Positions 16,243-25,637 of a stretch of DNA of 64,000 nt are shown here, in pieces. Where the stretch lies: positions 13,916-77,915 of the forward strand of contig NZ_JBINJF010000021.1 in the NCBI RefSeq assembly GCF_043951865.1, read 5' to 3'. The translations under genes and the position numbers were made by a program. Numbering within the stretch: position 1 is the stretch's first letter; every line of letters starts with the position of its first letter. The DNA is from JAMQKA01 sp043951865 (lineage in GTDB: Bacteria; Bacteroidota; Rhodothermia; Balneolales; Balneolaceae). The notes under the pieces were generated by a model that was not told where the DNA came from, made no database searches, and was given only the letters and a program-made list of their open reading frames with translations.

Positions 16243-19218
16243 TTAGTCGATATTATACTGCTCGATCTGGGCCTTGTTCTCCTCTTCGGAGGTGGGAAGT
16301 CCGATGCGGTCCATCGTAATTCCATTCACGCGTTCAGCCAGTGCGCCGGCCTGCTCATCTTCCCCGGCCATGTAGTATATGCGCTGAAGAATGGTCAAAT
16401 GGCTGATACTGTACCCGATTTCGTTACCCAAACTTTGCCGCTGTGAGACCACGTTTTGAATTTGGCTACGCAGTCGTCCCTGTGCCTCCAAATCAGCACT
16501 TTGTTTTGCACTTTTAGCTGCAGCATCCAGTTCCATGATGCGGTCCTGTAGCCGGTCGTACCGCTGCATGTGATAGGAGAGGTCGTCGATAATCTTTTCG
16601 GTACCTTTTTCAGCAAGTTCCAGCGCATTGTCGGTGGCATCGTTTTTGGCGTAGGCATAGGCGTACAGCACCAGGGAGTTCACATTATCCTGTACGTGGT
16701 GAAAGGGAATCTTCTGCTCACCCCAGGCCAGCCATTTGGCGGCACTGTCGGGTTGGCCCATCTTGTTGAATGTTTCTGCCAGCTGGGTAATGCCATACCG
16801 GTAATTTCCGAGCATGCGGCGAATATTCTCGTCAAAATAGACATCCGGGTTATTCCATTCTCGGAATCGAAACTTGTTAAGTCGATCGGTATGAATATCC
16901 GTATTCATCCAGCCATAACCACCCGCCCCGGAATGTTTTTTGGGGACAACACGAAAGGCTTTCCCCTCGAAACGGAAGTAGGAGTGAAGGTTCATCTGGC
17001 TGGAAGGGGAGACCGTATTGGCAAAATATACCGGCCGTACCCACTGGTTGGTTTCGAGGATGTCCAGAATTACCTTGTCCTGCACCTGCGTGTAGTAACG
17101 CGGGTTGCCCTGCTGATCCTGTCCCGCAGACCGTCCCTGGTAGTACCAGCTCACCTCATTGTCAAGCGAATCTACCGGCATGCCAAAATCGGTGCCTTCC
17201 TGGTACAGCTGCAGGGAAGTATCCGGCTTGACCCCGATTGCCTCTTTAAACGCGTTGTCCCCGGAAAAAGCGTTGCGAAGAAGTTCTTTATTTACGGGGA
17301 TGTTGATCGTATCAGGCTCGTGTAACGTGAGGCTCTGCGTGATTTCGCTGATCTCCTGGTCCGTCAGGGATATCGGCAGCGGGGCCGACTCATGCGACCA
17401 CTGGTCGCGCAGCTGCTTGATATACCAGTCGGTGTTGAGCAGGCTGAGGCAGACGATCCGCACATCCGTTCGCACGCCCTCCACTTCCTGGAGGTACCAG
17501 AGGGGGAAGGTGTCATTATCCCCGTTGGTAAAAAGGATGGCATTCGGAGCCGTTGACTGCAGCAGGTTCCATGCGTAGTCGGGAGCGACATAACGTTCGC
17601 TTCGGTCGTGGTCGTCAAAATTCTGGTATCCCATCCAGAGCGGGGCAGCCGCCAAAAGCAGCCCGAGCACTCCGTAGGAGAGATACTTGTTCCCGCGGGC
17701 ATATTCCTTAATGAGCTCGACGATGCCCACCCCTCCCATGCCGATCCATATGGCAAAAGCGAAAAAGGAACCCACATACGCATAATCACGCTCGCGCGGC
17801 TGCATCGGGGTTTGGTTCAGGAAAATGATAATGGCAAAGCCGGTCATTATGAATAGCGCGAGGACTGAAAGAGCACGCTTCCAGTCTTTCTGGAAGTGGA
17901 AAATCATGCCGAATAACCCAAGCAGGAACGGGATGTAGAAATAGCTGTTGTGAGCGGGATTGTCTTCATACGGGCTCTCGGAAAATCCGGCCTGCCATCC
18001 CGTATCCTGGATATCGGCCTCGCGGCCAATGAAGTTCCAGTTGAAATACCGGATATACATGTGGTTCAGCTGGTAGTCCAGAAAGTAGTCCCAGTCGCTG
18101 CTGTATTCCGAGTATTGTTGAAGATGCTGCGGGGAATAGCGACGCGGGAAAAAGACCTCCTGCTGCTGGTTGATGCGCCCCTGCGCATTATCATAGGTAT
18201 GGCCGGTCAACAGCGGCGTTTGCCCGTATTGTTCCCGTTCAAGGTAGCTGATGAACGCCTCGACGGTTTCAGGGTCGTTCTCGTCGATGGGAGGATCAGC
18301 TATGGAGCGGATAAAGATGACAGAATAGGACGAATACCCGATGAGAATCATGGTATAGCTGAGCATGACAAGATTTGCAATACGGTGCCCCCGCGTGTGG
18401 GTATAATAGAGTCCGTAACAGAGCCCCCCGATAATCAGGATTATAAAAAAGACGGGACCGATCAGTCCGTAGCTGGCCCGGGTGATATTATCAAGGATAC
18501 TCGGGAGCATCTGGACGGTGAAGGGGTAAATCACCAGGAACGAGATCACCGAAACAACCCCGACGGCAGCCATCGACAGAAGGGTCACATCCTGCTTTTT
18601 GAAATAAATAACGAGTGCGACAAAAAACAGTGCGAGCAGATTCAGCAGGTGTACGCCCAGGGCCAGTCCGAACATGTAGGCAATGAGAACCAGCCAGCGT
18701 TCGCTGTATGGTTCTTCGTGGTGTTCAGACCATTTGAGGGCCATCCAGACCACGGCCGCGGTAAAAAACATGGAGAGGGCATACACTTCCGCCTCCACGG
18801 CGTTAAACCAAAAAGTGTCGGTTACCATAAAGGTGAAGGCACCGAGTATCGCACCGCCAAACATCCCGATTTTATCGGATCCCGTCATTGCATCGGGATC
18901 TGGTTGCCATTCCCGCACCAGCCGTACGATGATCAGGTACAGGAGCATGACCGTCAGGGCGGACGCCAGCGCACTAATAAAATTGATGCTTACGGCCACA
19001 TAGGAGGTGGGCATAAACATGGAAAAGATGCGTCCCAGCAGGGAATAGAACGGTGCTCCCGGCGGGTGGTTTACTTGCAGACCATGTGCAACGGCAATAA
19101 ATTCTCCCGCATCCCAAAAACTTGCTGTGGGCGCCATGGTAAGCATATAAAGGACGAGGGAAACGAGAAAAACAAAAAGAGCGAGGGTGCGATTGGTCGA
19201 TTTGTGATCGTTAAACAT
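16243..19218 (-). CDS. DUF2723 (GT117-type) membrane glycosyltransferase-like protein
   Basis: A 991-residue membrane protein of the DUF2723 family, related to human TMEM260, which has been reported as a protein O-mannosyltransferase. About a dozen membrane helices fill the first 540 residues; the conserved N-terminal loop SFWDAGEFIAVAHGLQVNHP, with the following PGAPFYSLLGR, carries acidic and His residues as in GT-C enzymes. The C-terminal 400 residues are soluble, probably periplasmic, and become helical and TPR-like. The likely role, protein O-glycosylation at the cell envelope as known in Bacteroidota, is inferred. A promoter match is at 19275-19305. Confidence 0.85.
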   Translation of the reverse strand: MFNDHKSTNRTLALFVFLVSLVLYMLTMAPTASFWDAGEFIAVAHGLQVNHPPGAPFYSLLGRIFSMFMPTSYVAVSINFISALASALTVMLLYLIIVRLVREWQPDPDAMTGSDKIGMFGGAILGAFTFMVTDTFWFNAVEAEVYALSMFFTAAVVWMALKWSEHHEEPYSERWLVLIAYMFGLALGVHLLNLLALFFVALVIYFKKQDVTLLSMAAVGVVSVISFLVIYPFTVQMLPSILDNITRASYGLIGPVFFIILIIGGLCYGLYYTHTRGHRIANLVMLSYTMILIGYSSYSVIFIRSIADPPIDENDPETVEAFISYLEREQYGQTPLLTGHTYDNAQGRINQQQEVFFPRRYSPQHLQQYSEYSSDWDYFLDYQLNHMYIRYFNWNFIGREADIQDTGWQAGFSESPYEDNPAHNSYFYIPFLLGLFGMIFHFQKDWKRALSVLALFIMTGFAIIIFLNQTPMQPRERDYAYVGSFFAFAIWIGMGGVGIVELIKEYARGNKYLSYGVLGLLLAAAPLWMGYQNFDDHDRSERYVAPDYAWNLLQSTAPNAILFTNGDNDTFPLWYLQEVEGVRTDVRIVCLSLLNTDWYIKQLRDQWSHESAPLPISLTDQEISEITQSLTLHEPDTINIPVNKELLRNAFSGDNAFKEAIGVKPDTSLQLYQEGTDFGMPVDSLDNEVSWYYQGRSAGQDQQGNPRYYTQVQDKVILDILETNQWVRPVYFANTVSPSSQMNLHSYFRFEGKAFRVVPKKHSGAGGYGWMNTDIHTDRLNKFRFREWNNPDVYFDENIRRMLGNYRYGITQLAETFNKMGQPDSAAKWLAWGEQKIPFHHVQDNVNSLVLYAYAYAKNDATDNALELAEKGTEKIIDDLSYHMQRYDRLQDRIMELDAAAKSAKQSADLEAQGRLRSQIQNVVSQRQSLGNEIGYSISHLTILQRIYYMAGEDEQAGALAERVNGITMDRIGLPTSEEENKAQIEQYNID

Positions 19219-19536
19219 CCGGTGATTTTATCGGGTTTACTTAACTAATTTAAGGTCAATAATTAGCGTGAACGCAATAATAGGCATCGGCTGTATGGAA
19301 TCAAAATAATTAATAGATGCCCGTCGGGACCCCTTTACATGTACGAAGAAAACAGAACGAGCAAGATTTTGAGTTATTTTATCTGGAACGGCAAGTAGAA
19401 TAGATCGGGTTAAAATTCTTGCCGCCGCTGCTCCATAAAATCGCTGAAAGGTTGAAATCGGCCCGCTTGCCTGTCTGCTTAAAATTGGTTAAAAAGGAAT
19501 TTACGCGGGAACCATGTAATCGATAATAATTATCAC
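19219..19536. other. Divergent intergenic region, DUF2723 gene / NSS transporter
   Basis: 318 bp between two divergent genes. It contains the candidate minus-strand promoter at 19275-19305. I found no convincing plus-strand promoter, hairpin or small gene; the rest is unremarkable. Confidence 0.6.
19275..19305 (-). promoter_or_regulatory. Candidate Bacteroidota-type promoter for the DUF2723 gene
   Basis: On the minus strand TTTG (19305-19302), 19 bp spacer, TATTATTG (19282-19275), seven of eight matches to TAnnTTTG. It sits 57-87 bp upstream of the start codon at 19218. Confidence 0.5.
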
Positions 19537-21030
19537 ATGCCATCAACAACATCGGGTAAAAATGAACTCTTTTCCTCGAAGCTGGGACTTATCCTGAGTG
19601 TACTGGGCATTGCCGTTGGCACCGGTAACATCTGGCGATTCCCGCGGATTGCGGCGCAAAATGGGGGTCAGGAGGGGGCAGGGGCGTTTCTTATTGCGTG
19701 GGTCTGTTTTCTGTTCCTGTTTTCTATTCCGCTTATTATTGCTGAATACGGAATTGGGCGGCACGGGCGCAAAGGGGTTATAGGTTCATTTGTGAATCTT
19801 GTGGGAGAAAGATTTGGCTGGATGGGAGGATTTATCGGCTTTGTGGCTACCGCCATCATGTTCTATTACAGCGTTGTCGCCGGGTGGTGCCTGTACTACC
19901 TGATTGCCTCCATCACCGCGGGTCTGCCCGAGACAATGGTCCATGCCGACATGATGTGGGAGGGGTTCCAGGACTCCCTGCTGCCCCTGGTGATGCATGC
20001 TCTTATGATCACCGGCGGAGGGTATGTGGTAGTAAAGGGGATTGCATCAATCGAGCGAATAAATAAAGTTTTAATCCCCTCATTGCTTTTGGTACTCATT
20101 GTTTCTCTGGTACGATCCCTGATGCTGCCGGGCAGCGAAGCCGGTCTGCAATATCTTTTTACGCCCGACTGGTCTACTCTGGGCAAACCAGAACTGTGGC
20201 TGGAGGCTCTCACGCAAAATGCGTGGGATACCGGGGCCGCCTGGGGACTTATCCTAACCTATGCCGCCTACATGCGAAAGCGGGATGATATCACGGTCAG
20301 CGCCTTTCAGACAGGGATCGGGAACAACCTCGTTTCGCTGGTGGCCGCCGTTATCATATTTACAACGGTTTTTGGTACGCTCTCACCCCAGATGACCAAC
20401 GGGGAGATTCTCAATGTGATGAAAACCTCGGGTCCGGCTTCCACCGGGCTGACGTTTATCTGGATGCCACAGCTCTTTTTCAAGATGCCGGCGGGAACTG
20501 TTTTTGCCATATTGTTCTTTCTGGGACTCACTTTTGCGGCCTTCAGCTCGCTGATCTCCATGATTGAGCTGGCCAGCCGTGTTCTGGTTGACCTGGGATT
20601 GCAGAGAACCAAAGCAACGGTTGCGGTATGCACGACGGGATTTTTGTTTGGTTTGCCCTCGGCTATCTCGGTCGATTTCCTTGCAAACCAGGATTTTGTC
20701 TGGGGAGTCGGACTGATGGTTTCCGGGGCGTTTATGTCATTTGCCATCATAAAATTTGATCCTGCAAAATTTCGCAATACCCTGGTCAATACCGACAACA
20801 GGAGATACACGCTGGGGGCATGGTGGGAGGTGGTTATCAAATATGTGGTACCGGTAGAGGTGGTATCCCTGCTGGTATGGTGGATCTATTTGAGCGCTTC
20901 AACATATGCTCCCGAGAGCTGGTACAATCCACTTAGCTCATTTTCTGTTGCTACCGTTGTCCTGCAGTGGGGCGTCGCCATGGGATTACTCTGGTTTTAT
21001 AACAAGAAATTATCCCGGAGGTCAAAATAA
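19537..21030 (+). CDS. Sodium-dependent transporter, NSS/SNF family
   Basis: Inner-membrane Na+-coupled symporter of the neurotransmitter:sodium symporter family, which in bacteria carries amino acids (as in LeuT, MhsT). The 497-residue protein has about 12 membrane segments and begins with the TM1 signature GTGNIWRFPRIAAQNGG (29-45), where the main chain binds Na+ and substrate. The substrate cannot be read from the sequence. The next gene, a GNAT acetyltransferase, follows after 21 bp. Confidence 0.92.
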   Translation: MPSTTSGKNELFSSKLGLILSVLGIAVGTGNIWRFPRIAAQNGGQEGAGAFLIAWVCFLFLFSIPLIIAEYGIGRHGRKGVIGSFVNLVGERFGWMGGFIGFVATAIMFYYSVVAGWCLYYLIASITAGLPETMVHADMMWEGFQDSLLPLVMHALMITGGGYVVVKGIASIERINKVLIPSLLLVLIVSLVRSLMLPGSEAGLQYLFTPDWSTLGKPELWLEALTQNAWDTGAAWGLILTYAAYMRKRDDITVSAFQTGIGNNLVSLVAAVIIFTTVFGTLSPQMTNGEILNVMKTSGPASTGLTFIWMPQLFFKMPAGTVFAILFFLGLTFAAFSSLISMIELASRVLVDLGLQRTKATVAVCTTGFLFGLPSAISVDFLANQDFVWGVGLMVSGAFMSFAIIKFDPAKFRNTLVNTDNRRYTLGAWWEVVIKYVVPVEVVSLLVWWIYLSASTYAPESWYNPLSSFSVATVVLQWGVAMGLLWFYNKKLSRRSK

Positions 21031-21051
21031 AGACAAATTACGCCCGGTGGT

Positions 21052-21600
21052 ATGGATTCTTTCCCTCTTATAGAAACAAACAGAATTCGCCTGAGAAAGC
21101 CCAACGCTGGGGATATCCCATGCATTACAAAATACGCTAATCATCCCCGTATTTCAGAGATGACGCTCAGTATTCCCTATCCATACAGGGAAAAAGATGC
21201 AATATCGTGGGTGCATATGGCCAACAAGGGCTTTGAAGATCGATCAAAGTATCTGTTTGCAATCTGCAAACTGGCCGATGACGCCTTCCTAGGTGCAGCG
21301 GGATTGGAAGTTAACCCCCGGTTCAACCGTGCAGAGCTGGGATTTTGGATCGGTGTTCCATTCTGGGGAAACGGATACGCGACTGAGGCCGTGGGAGCGA
21401 TACTAGAATTTGGATTCAATCAAATAAACCTTAATAAAATTTACGCGATCCACCTGGTAAAGAATCCCGCTTCAGGACGGGTAATGACTAAAAACGGGAT
21501 GGTTAAAGAGGGCACGCTTGCAGACCATATTAAAAAAGGCGACCGGTATTGTACCGTCCTTCAATACCGCCTGACCAAGAGCGAATACACCAGAAAGTAG
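21052..21600 (+). CDS. GNAT N-acetyltransferase, RimJ-like
   Basis: A 182-residue acetyl-CoA-dependent acetyltransferase of the RimJ/RimL type (Acetyltransf_3). Diagnostic segments are the start ETNRIRLRKPNAGDIPCI, RAELGFWIGVPFWGNGYATEAV (the acetyl-CoA loop, GNGYA) read as consecutive pieces, and the NPASGRVMTKNGMVKEGTL helix-loop. Substrates in this group include ribosomal protein N-termini and small molecules; none is implied here. It lies 21 bp after the NSS transporter gene. Confidence 0.88.
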   Translation: MDSFPLIETNRIRLRKPNAGDIPCITKYANHPRISEMTLSIPYPYREKDAISWVHMANKGFEDRSKYLFAICKLADDAFLGAAGLEVNPRFNRAELGFWIGVPFWGNGYATEAVGAILEFGFNQINLNKIYAIHLVKNPASGRVMTKNGMVKEGTLADHIKKGDRYCTVLQYRLTKSEYTRK

Positions 21601-21724
21601 CAGTACGAATTTGATGGACAAAATAAGTTTCAGGAACTTAATTTAGTGGCTTAAGTATAGTAAAAACAGTATAATACAAGCCTGAAAAGAGCACTTCTTT
21701 TACCACTAACCATATCCGCATATC

Positions 21725-23476
21725 ATGAAAAAGGAAGTTGGTTTACTAATACTGTGTATGGTAACGATTTCTTCTGTTGTTTTTTATAGCTGTACAGAAG
21801 AGGGCACCAGTCGCAATGAACTGGCAGACCTTGCCAAAGCTGCGTTTGTTTCGCTGGATAGCAAGGTAGACAAGGGAACAGCCGTCACGTTTCAATATGA
21901 CACTGAACCCTCCACCGAGCCGCTGGCTCCGCTGTTTGATAATCTGGGTGATCACCATTACCCGGTTTCCACGAGTAACGACCTGGCCCAGGCCTATTTT
22001 GACCAGGGGTTAAAGCTTGCTTATGCCTTTAACCACGCGGAGGCCCATCGTTCCTTTACCGAAGCGGCCCGGCTGGACCCCGGCCTTGCGATGGCGCACT
22101 GGGGACAGGCGTATGCATTGGGACCCAATATTAATGATCCCTTCCCGGATGATCAGCGCAAAATCAACGCCTACCACGCCATCCAGCAGGCGATCGACCT
22201 GATCGACAAGGTCACCGAAAAGGAACAGGCGCTGATTTTGGCCCTGGCAGAGCGGACCAGTCCCGAGCTGCAGTTCGACCTCCATACCCTGAACATGGCC
22301 TACATGCAGGCGATGCGGGAGGTCGCCGAATCCTACCCGGAAGATCCCGACCTGCTTACTCTTTTTGCGGAGTCGGTGATGAATACCATGCCCTGGAACT
22401 ATTGGGATAACGAGGGAAACCCCAACCCCGGTACACTTGAGGCAAAGGAGGCCCTGGAAACTGCGATGAAACTGAATCCGCGTCACCCCGGCGCTCATCA
22501 TTTTTACATTCACATGGTTGAACTTCCGCAGCCGGAATTGGCCGTGTCCAGTGCCGAAGTGCTGGGCGGATTGATGCCCGCCGCGGGTCACCTGGTGCAT
22601 ATGCCGTCACACATTTTTATCAGGGTGGGCCGCTATGAAGATGCGGCAAAAGCCAACATTGCAGCCATCGCTGCTGACGAGGATTACATTTCGCAGTGTT
22701 ACTCCCAGGGAATGTACCCGCTTGGCTATTTCCCGCATAATATCCACTTTTTATGGTCGGCCGCAAGCTTTCTGGGAAACAGTGAAACCGCAATTGAAGC
22801 AGCCCTGAAAACAGCTGAGAAGGTCCCGGTTGGCATGCTCAATACGCTGGCGTTCTTGCAGGATTACTATTCCACGCCGCTATTGGCTTACCTTCGTTTC
22901 GGAAGGTGGAATGATATTCTGACAATTCCCGATCCCAGCCCCTACAAGCACAACTTGGTTGTTTGGCACTACGCGCGGGGCGTCGCTTTTGTCCGGAAGG
23001 GAAATATAAAAGAAGCAGAAGAGGAGCTGAGGGCTCTTAACATGTTGATGGAGGATCCCGAGCTGGAGTCACTGGTGGCAAATTACACCAATCCCACATC
23101 GAGCATAGTAAAAGTGGCCCAGCGTGTGGTAGCTGGTGAAATTGAAGCAGCCACCGGAAATTATGATGAGGCGATTCGGTTGCTTGAGGAGGGAGTTGAG
23201 TTCGAAGATATGCTTGTGTATAGCGAACCTGCTGCCTGGCACATCCCCGTTCGACAGACGCTGGGAGCCGTGCTGCTGAAAGCAGGCCGGGCCGCCGACG
23301 CTGAGCAGGTGTATCGAGAGGATCTTGATAAACTGAAGAATAACGGCTGGTCTCTCATGGGACTTTACCAAAGCCTGAAAGCACAAAACAGGGATGAGGA
23401 AGCCCAAAAAGTCAAACAGGAATTTGACCGCGCCTGGGCCCAGGCCGATATTGACATAGCCTCATCCGTACTCTAA
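21725..23476 (+). CDS. TPR-repeat lipoprotein
   Basis: A 583-residue protein with an N-terminal lipoprotein signal (hydrophobic residues 6-22, Cys23 in VFYSCTEEG), so probably anchored to a membrane and facing the periplasm. It contains several tetratricopeptide repeats, clear near residues 100-130 (AYFDQGLKLAYAFNHAEAHR, then EAARLDPGLAMAHWG) and again near 515-570. The middle has an unusual His-rich strip (HPGAHHFYIHMVE, HLVHMPSHIFIR). Similar TPR proteins are widespread in Bacteroidota and lack an assigned function. A GC-rich hairpin follows the stop codon. Confidence 0.8.
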   Translation: MKKEVGLLILCMVTISSVVFYSCTEEGTSRNELADLAKAAFVSLDSKVDKGTAVTFQYDTEPSTEPLAPLFDNLGDHHYPVSTSNDLAQAYFDQGLKLAYAFNHAEAHRSFTEAARLDPGLAMAHWGQAYALGPNINDPFPDDQRKINAYHAIQQAIDLIDKVTEKEQALILALAERTSPELQFDLHTLNMAYMQAMREVAESYPEDPDLLTLFAESVMNTMPWNYWDNEGNPNPGTLEAKEALETAMKLNPRHPGAHHFYIHMVELPQPELAVSSAEVLGGLMPAAGHLVHMPSHIFIRVGRYEDAAKANIAAIAADEDYISQCYSQGMYPLGYFPHNIHFLWSAASFLGNSETAIEAALKTAEKVPVGMLNTLAFLQDYYSTPLLAYLRFGRWNDILTIPDPSPYKHNLVVWHYARGVAFVRKGNIKEAEEELRALNMLMEDPELESLVANYTNPTSSIVKVAQRVVAGEIEAATGNYDEAIRLLEEGVEFEDMLVYSEPAAWHIPVRQTLGAVLLKAGRAADAEQVYREDLDKLKNNGWSLMGLYQSLKAQNRDEEAQKVKQEFDRAWAQADIDIASSVL

Positions 23477-23503
23477 GCAATGAAATTTCATTCTAAAAGA
23501 GGA

Positions 23504-23537
23504 CCTGCCCGGGATTACAACCCGGAACCCGGGCAGG
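23504..23537 (+). terminator. GC-rich hairpin after the TPR gene
   Basis: Arms 23504-23513 (cctgcccggg) and 23528-23537 are perfect complements with a 14-nt loop, 28 bp past the stop. It lacks a following T-run, so termination strength is uncertain. Confidence 0.55.
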
Positions 23538-23654
23538 ATCCATTACATTGCTATACTGCAAATGTTGAGGAGACAATAAGCACACTTCCATTCACAAGAT
23601 ACCTAAATCCGGGATAAACCCTGCTCGACAGACTTTCATACAGGTGCGGCAGTA

Positions 23655-23687
23655 TTGGGTTTTGATTCAAAAAATGTAATACATTTG
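23655..23687 (+). promoter_or_regulatory. Consensus promoter for the SGNH hydrolase gene
   Basis: TTG at 23655-23657, 22-bp spacer, and TACATTTG at 23680-23687, an exact match to TAnnTTTG. The start codon is 40 bp downstream. Confidence 0.6.
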
Positions 23688-23726
23688 GTAATCCAAACTC
23701 GCTAACACAGTTATTTTATCTATACT

Positions 23727-24494
23727 ATGACAAATAAATACACACGTCGCAGCTTTTTAGAAAACATTACATCCGCAACAGTTGCAGCAATGGGGATGGG
23801 ATCATTGCTCTGGAGCTCCCGTGGCACCCCGGATGTCCAAGCTTCTGATATCGGCCTGCCTGACGGAGCAACGATCCTGTTCCAGGGTGATTCCATTACC
23901 GATGCGGGGCGAGAGAGGGAGAATGATGCTCCCAACCATCCCGGGGCCCTCGGGCACGGGTATGCATTCCTTGCAGCAGCCGAACTTCGTTACGCGATGG
24001 CGGCAAAAAAATTACGGTGTTACAACCGGGGCATCAGCGGGAATAAAGTTTTTCAGCTGGCTGACCGCTGGCAGGAAGACTGCCTGGACCTAAAGCCGGA
24101 CCTGGTGAGCATTTTGATCGGCGTGAACGATTTTTGGCATACCCTGAACGACTACGACGGAACAGTAGAAATCTATGAAAATGACTTAAAAGCTCTTCTG
24201 GAACGAACTAAACAGGATCTGCCGAATGTGACATTGGTTATCGGTGAGCCTTTTGTTGTGGACGAGGGCACAGCCGTGGATGACCGCTGGTTCCCCGACT
24301 TCAGCGCATACCAGCAGGTGGCACGTCAGGTGGCCGACCAGTTTGGGGCGGCATTCATCCCTTACCAGCAGGTCTTCGACTCCGCATCCAGCCAGGTGGA
24401 ACCTGTCTACTGGACTGCCGACGGCGTTCATCCTACAATGGCGGGCGCTGAATTGATGGCCCAGGCGTGGCTGGAGACGGTAAAGAGGCTTTAA
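23727..24494 (+). CDS. Exported SGNH/GDSL-type hydrolase
   Basis: A 255-residue esterase/lipase-fold enzyme. The four blocks are visible: GDSIT with the nucleophile Ser, NRGISGNKV (block II Gly), IGVNDFW (block III Asn) and DGVHPT with the catalytic Asp-His pair. The N-terminus, YTRRSFLENITSATVAAMGM, is a twin-arginine-type signal, so the enzyme is probably exported folded. Related proteins act on acylated sugars or rhamnogalacturonan, but the substrate here is unknown. It has its own promoter match at 23655-23687. Confidence 0.88.
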   Translation: MTNKYTRRSFLENITSATVAAMGMGSLLWSSRGTPDVQASDIGLPDGATILFQGDSITDAGRERENDAPNHPGALGHGYAFLAAAELRYAMAAKKLRCYNRGISGNKVFQLADRWQEDCLDLKPDLVSILIGVNDFWHTLNDYDGTVEIYENDLKALLERTKQDLPNVTLVIGEPFVVDEGTAVDDRWFPDFSAYQQVARQVADQFGAAFIPYQQVFDSASSQVEPVYWTADGVHPTMAGAELMAQAWLETVKRL

Positions 24495-25115
24495 GGCCTT
24501 CTTATTTGGTTTGAAACGCGTTTACCGGTTAAATCTCCCATTTTTATTTCGAAGAATGATACCCGGACTATTGTCCTGTGAGTAAATTCTCCTTCCTCCT
24601 TCTCCAGAGGAACTCGCTGCTCAAGCCTCGTTAAAGAAGCAAGCAGGAAAAAGTCTCTCTGGAACTGGCGGGGAAATGAATCGAAACCGGGGATCTGATT
24701 TGTCTCCATCCAGTAAAGTACAAGTTTTGGCAGGTAGTGAATGAAAGGGATCTTCACAGGACTGCTATTTTGTTGGAGGTGGTTTTACCACCGACCTTAT
24801 TACCCTTTAAGCGGGAGTAGAATTCCCTGAGAACGAGGAACTAACCCGGATTTATCACCGAGAAATTTGTTTTTCAGCAAGGCAAAGGGCCGTGCAGGCG
24901 TACGTTGGTACGTTGAGCCGGTGATTTGTCCTTCAACGCAGCTGAAAGGCCACTTTCGCCGCCTATCACAGACTGTAATGATAATTGGGCAGTAAGAAAT
25001 GGGATAAGTTATGGTCATCCATGAAGTTACATGATGTTTATCCAACATACTCGTGAGAAATCCGGGCTAAGGGTTTGCATTGGTCCTCTTAACGGCTCTC
25101 TTGGAATGCCCGCTG
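24495..25115. other. 621-bp gene-poor stretch holding repeat copy C
   Basis: Between the SGNH hydrolase and the DUF192 gene there is no convincing gene. An 88-codon minus frame (24757-24491, GTG start) and an 82-codon minus frame (25048-24800) are open but resemble no family and the second is partly built from repeat copy C. Two degenerate direct copies of a 33-bp unit (caccgagaaatttg... near 24856 and agccggtgatttgt... near 24916) follow the repeat, so this looks like an area of accumulated repetitive DNA. Confidence 0.6.
24744..24840 (-). repeat. Dispersed two-hairpin repeat, copy C
   Basis: Read on the minus strand it matches copy B (43311-43436) over nearly 100 bp: cctcgttctcaggga, the hairpin gggaa-ttcta-ctccc, then aaggtcggtggt and ccaacaaaatagcag. 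The second hairpin is perfect here (ggtggt/accacc around aaaa), whereas B has a wobble pair at one position. Confidence 0.75.
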
Positions 25116-25637
25116 TCAAAACGTAATGCTCATCCCTTCCTGGATATCATGAGCTACACAGAAGCCACCGTTGACCTCTACCACATATTTGGCCGGTTCT
25201 TCTGACACAAAATTGTTTTCAGTAAACGGCTGGGTGTTGTGATGGATACGGACAATCTCCATTTTCTCGTTAATAAAAATAATATCCAGAGAAAGCGGGG
25301 TGTTTGCCATCCAAAAGCTGCGCGGCTCTTCGTTGTCAAAGATGAACAGCATGCCCTTGTTTTTCGGCAACTGGTTTACATCCATTAAACCGGCGCTGCG
25401 TTCAGCGTCATTGTCGGCCACGGCCACATCAACGGTGACAATGGATTCGCCTGATGAGCTCAGAAAGGTAACCTGACGGGTATAATCGAGGGTACGTCCC
25501 CGTTGTTGAGATTCGTTTGAACGGTCCGACTTTTGGGAGTGGCATCCCAGAATCAGTAAAGGAAACAGAAGCAGAGGCATTTTTTTGAGGACGGGCGGGC
25601 AGAAAGACCGCATCCTGCTGATCAAGCTAATAATCAT
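25116..25637 (-). CDS. DUF192 family lipoprotein
   Basis: The 173-residue protein has a lipoprotein signal (hydrophobic stretch ending LLILGC, Cys31 or near) and one DUF192 domain: VAVADNDAERSAGLMDV, FIFDNEEPRSFWMANTPLSL, DIIFINEKMEIVRI and the terminal VVEVNGGFCVAHDIQEGM. DUF192 is a small beta-barrel fold of unknown function in exported and cytoplasmic proteins. The exact start is uncertain: Met18/Met20 inside the hydrophobic region could also serve. It is transcribed alone toward the repeat-rich gap. Confidence 0.85.
   Translation of the reverse strand: MIISLISRMRSFCPPVLKKMPLLLFPLLILGCHSQKSDRSNESQQRGRTLDYTRQVTFLSSSGESIVTVDVAVADNDAERSAGLMDVNQLPKNKGMLFIFDNEEPRSFWMANTPLSLDIIFINEKMEIVRIHHNTQPFTENNFVSEEPAKYVVEVNGGFCVAHDIQEGMSITF

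Noticed and set aside
17950..19248. 432-codon plus-strand frame opposite the DUF2723 gene
   Set aside because: It is antisense to a clearly recognisable protein, its translation is low in complexity of motifs, and it is in the shadow frame of a GC-biased gene.
24491..24757. 88-codon minus frame after the SGNH hydrolase gene
   Set aside because: GTG start, no family resemblance, no ribosome-binding site, and it lies in repeat-rich DNA. A decayed gene cannot be excluded.
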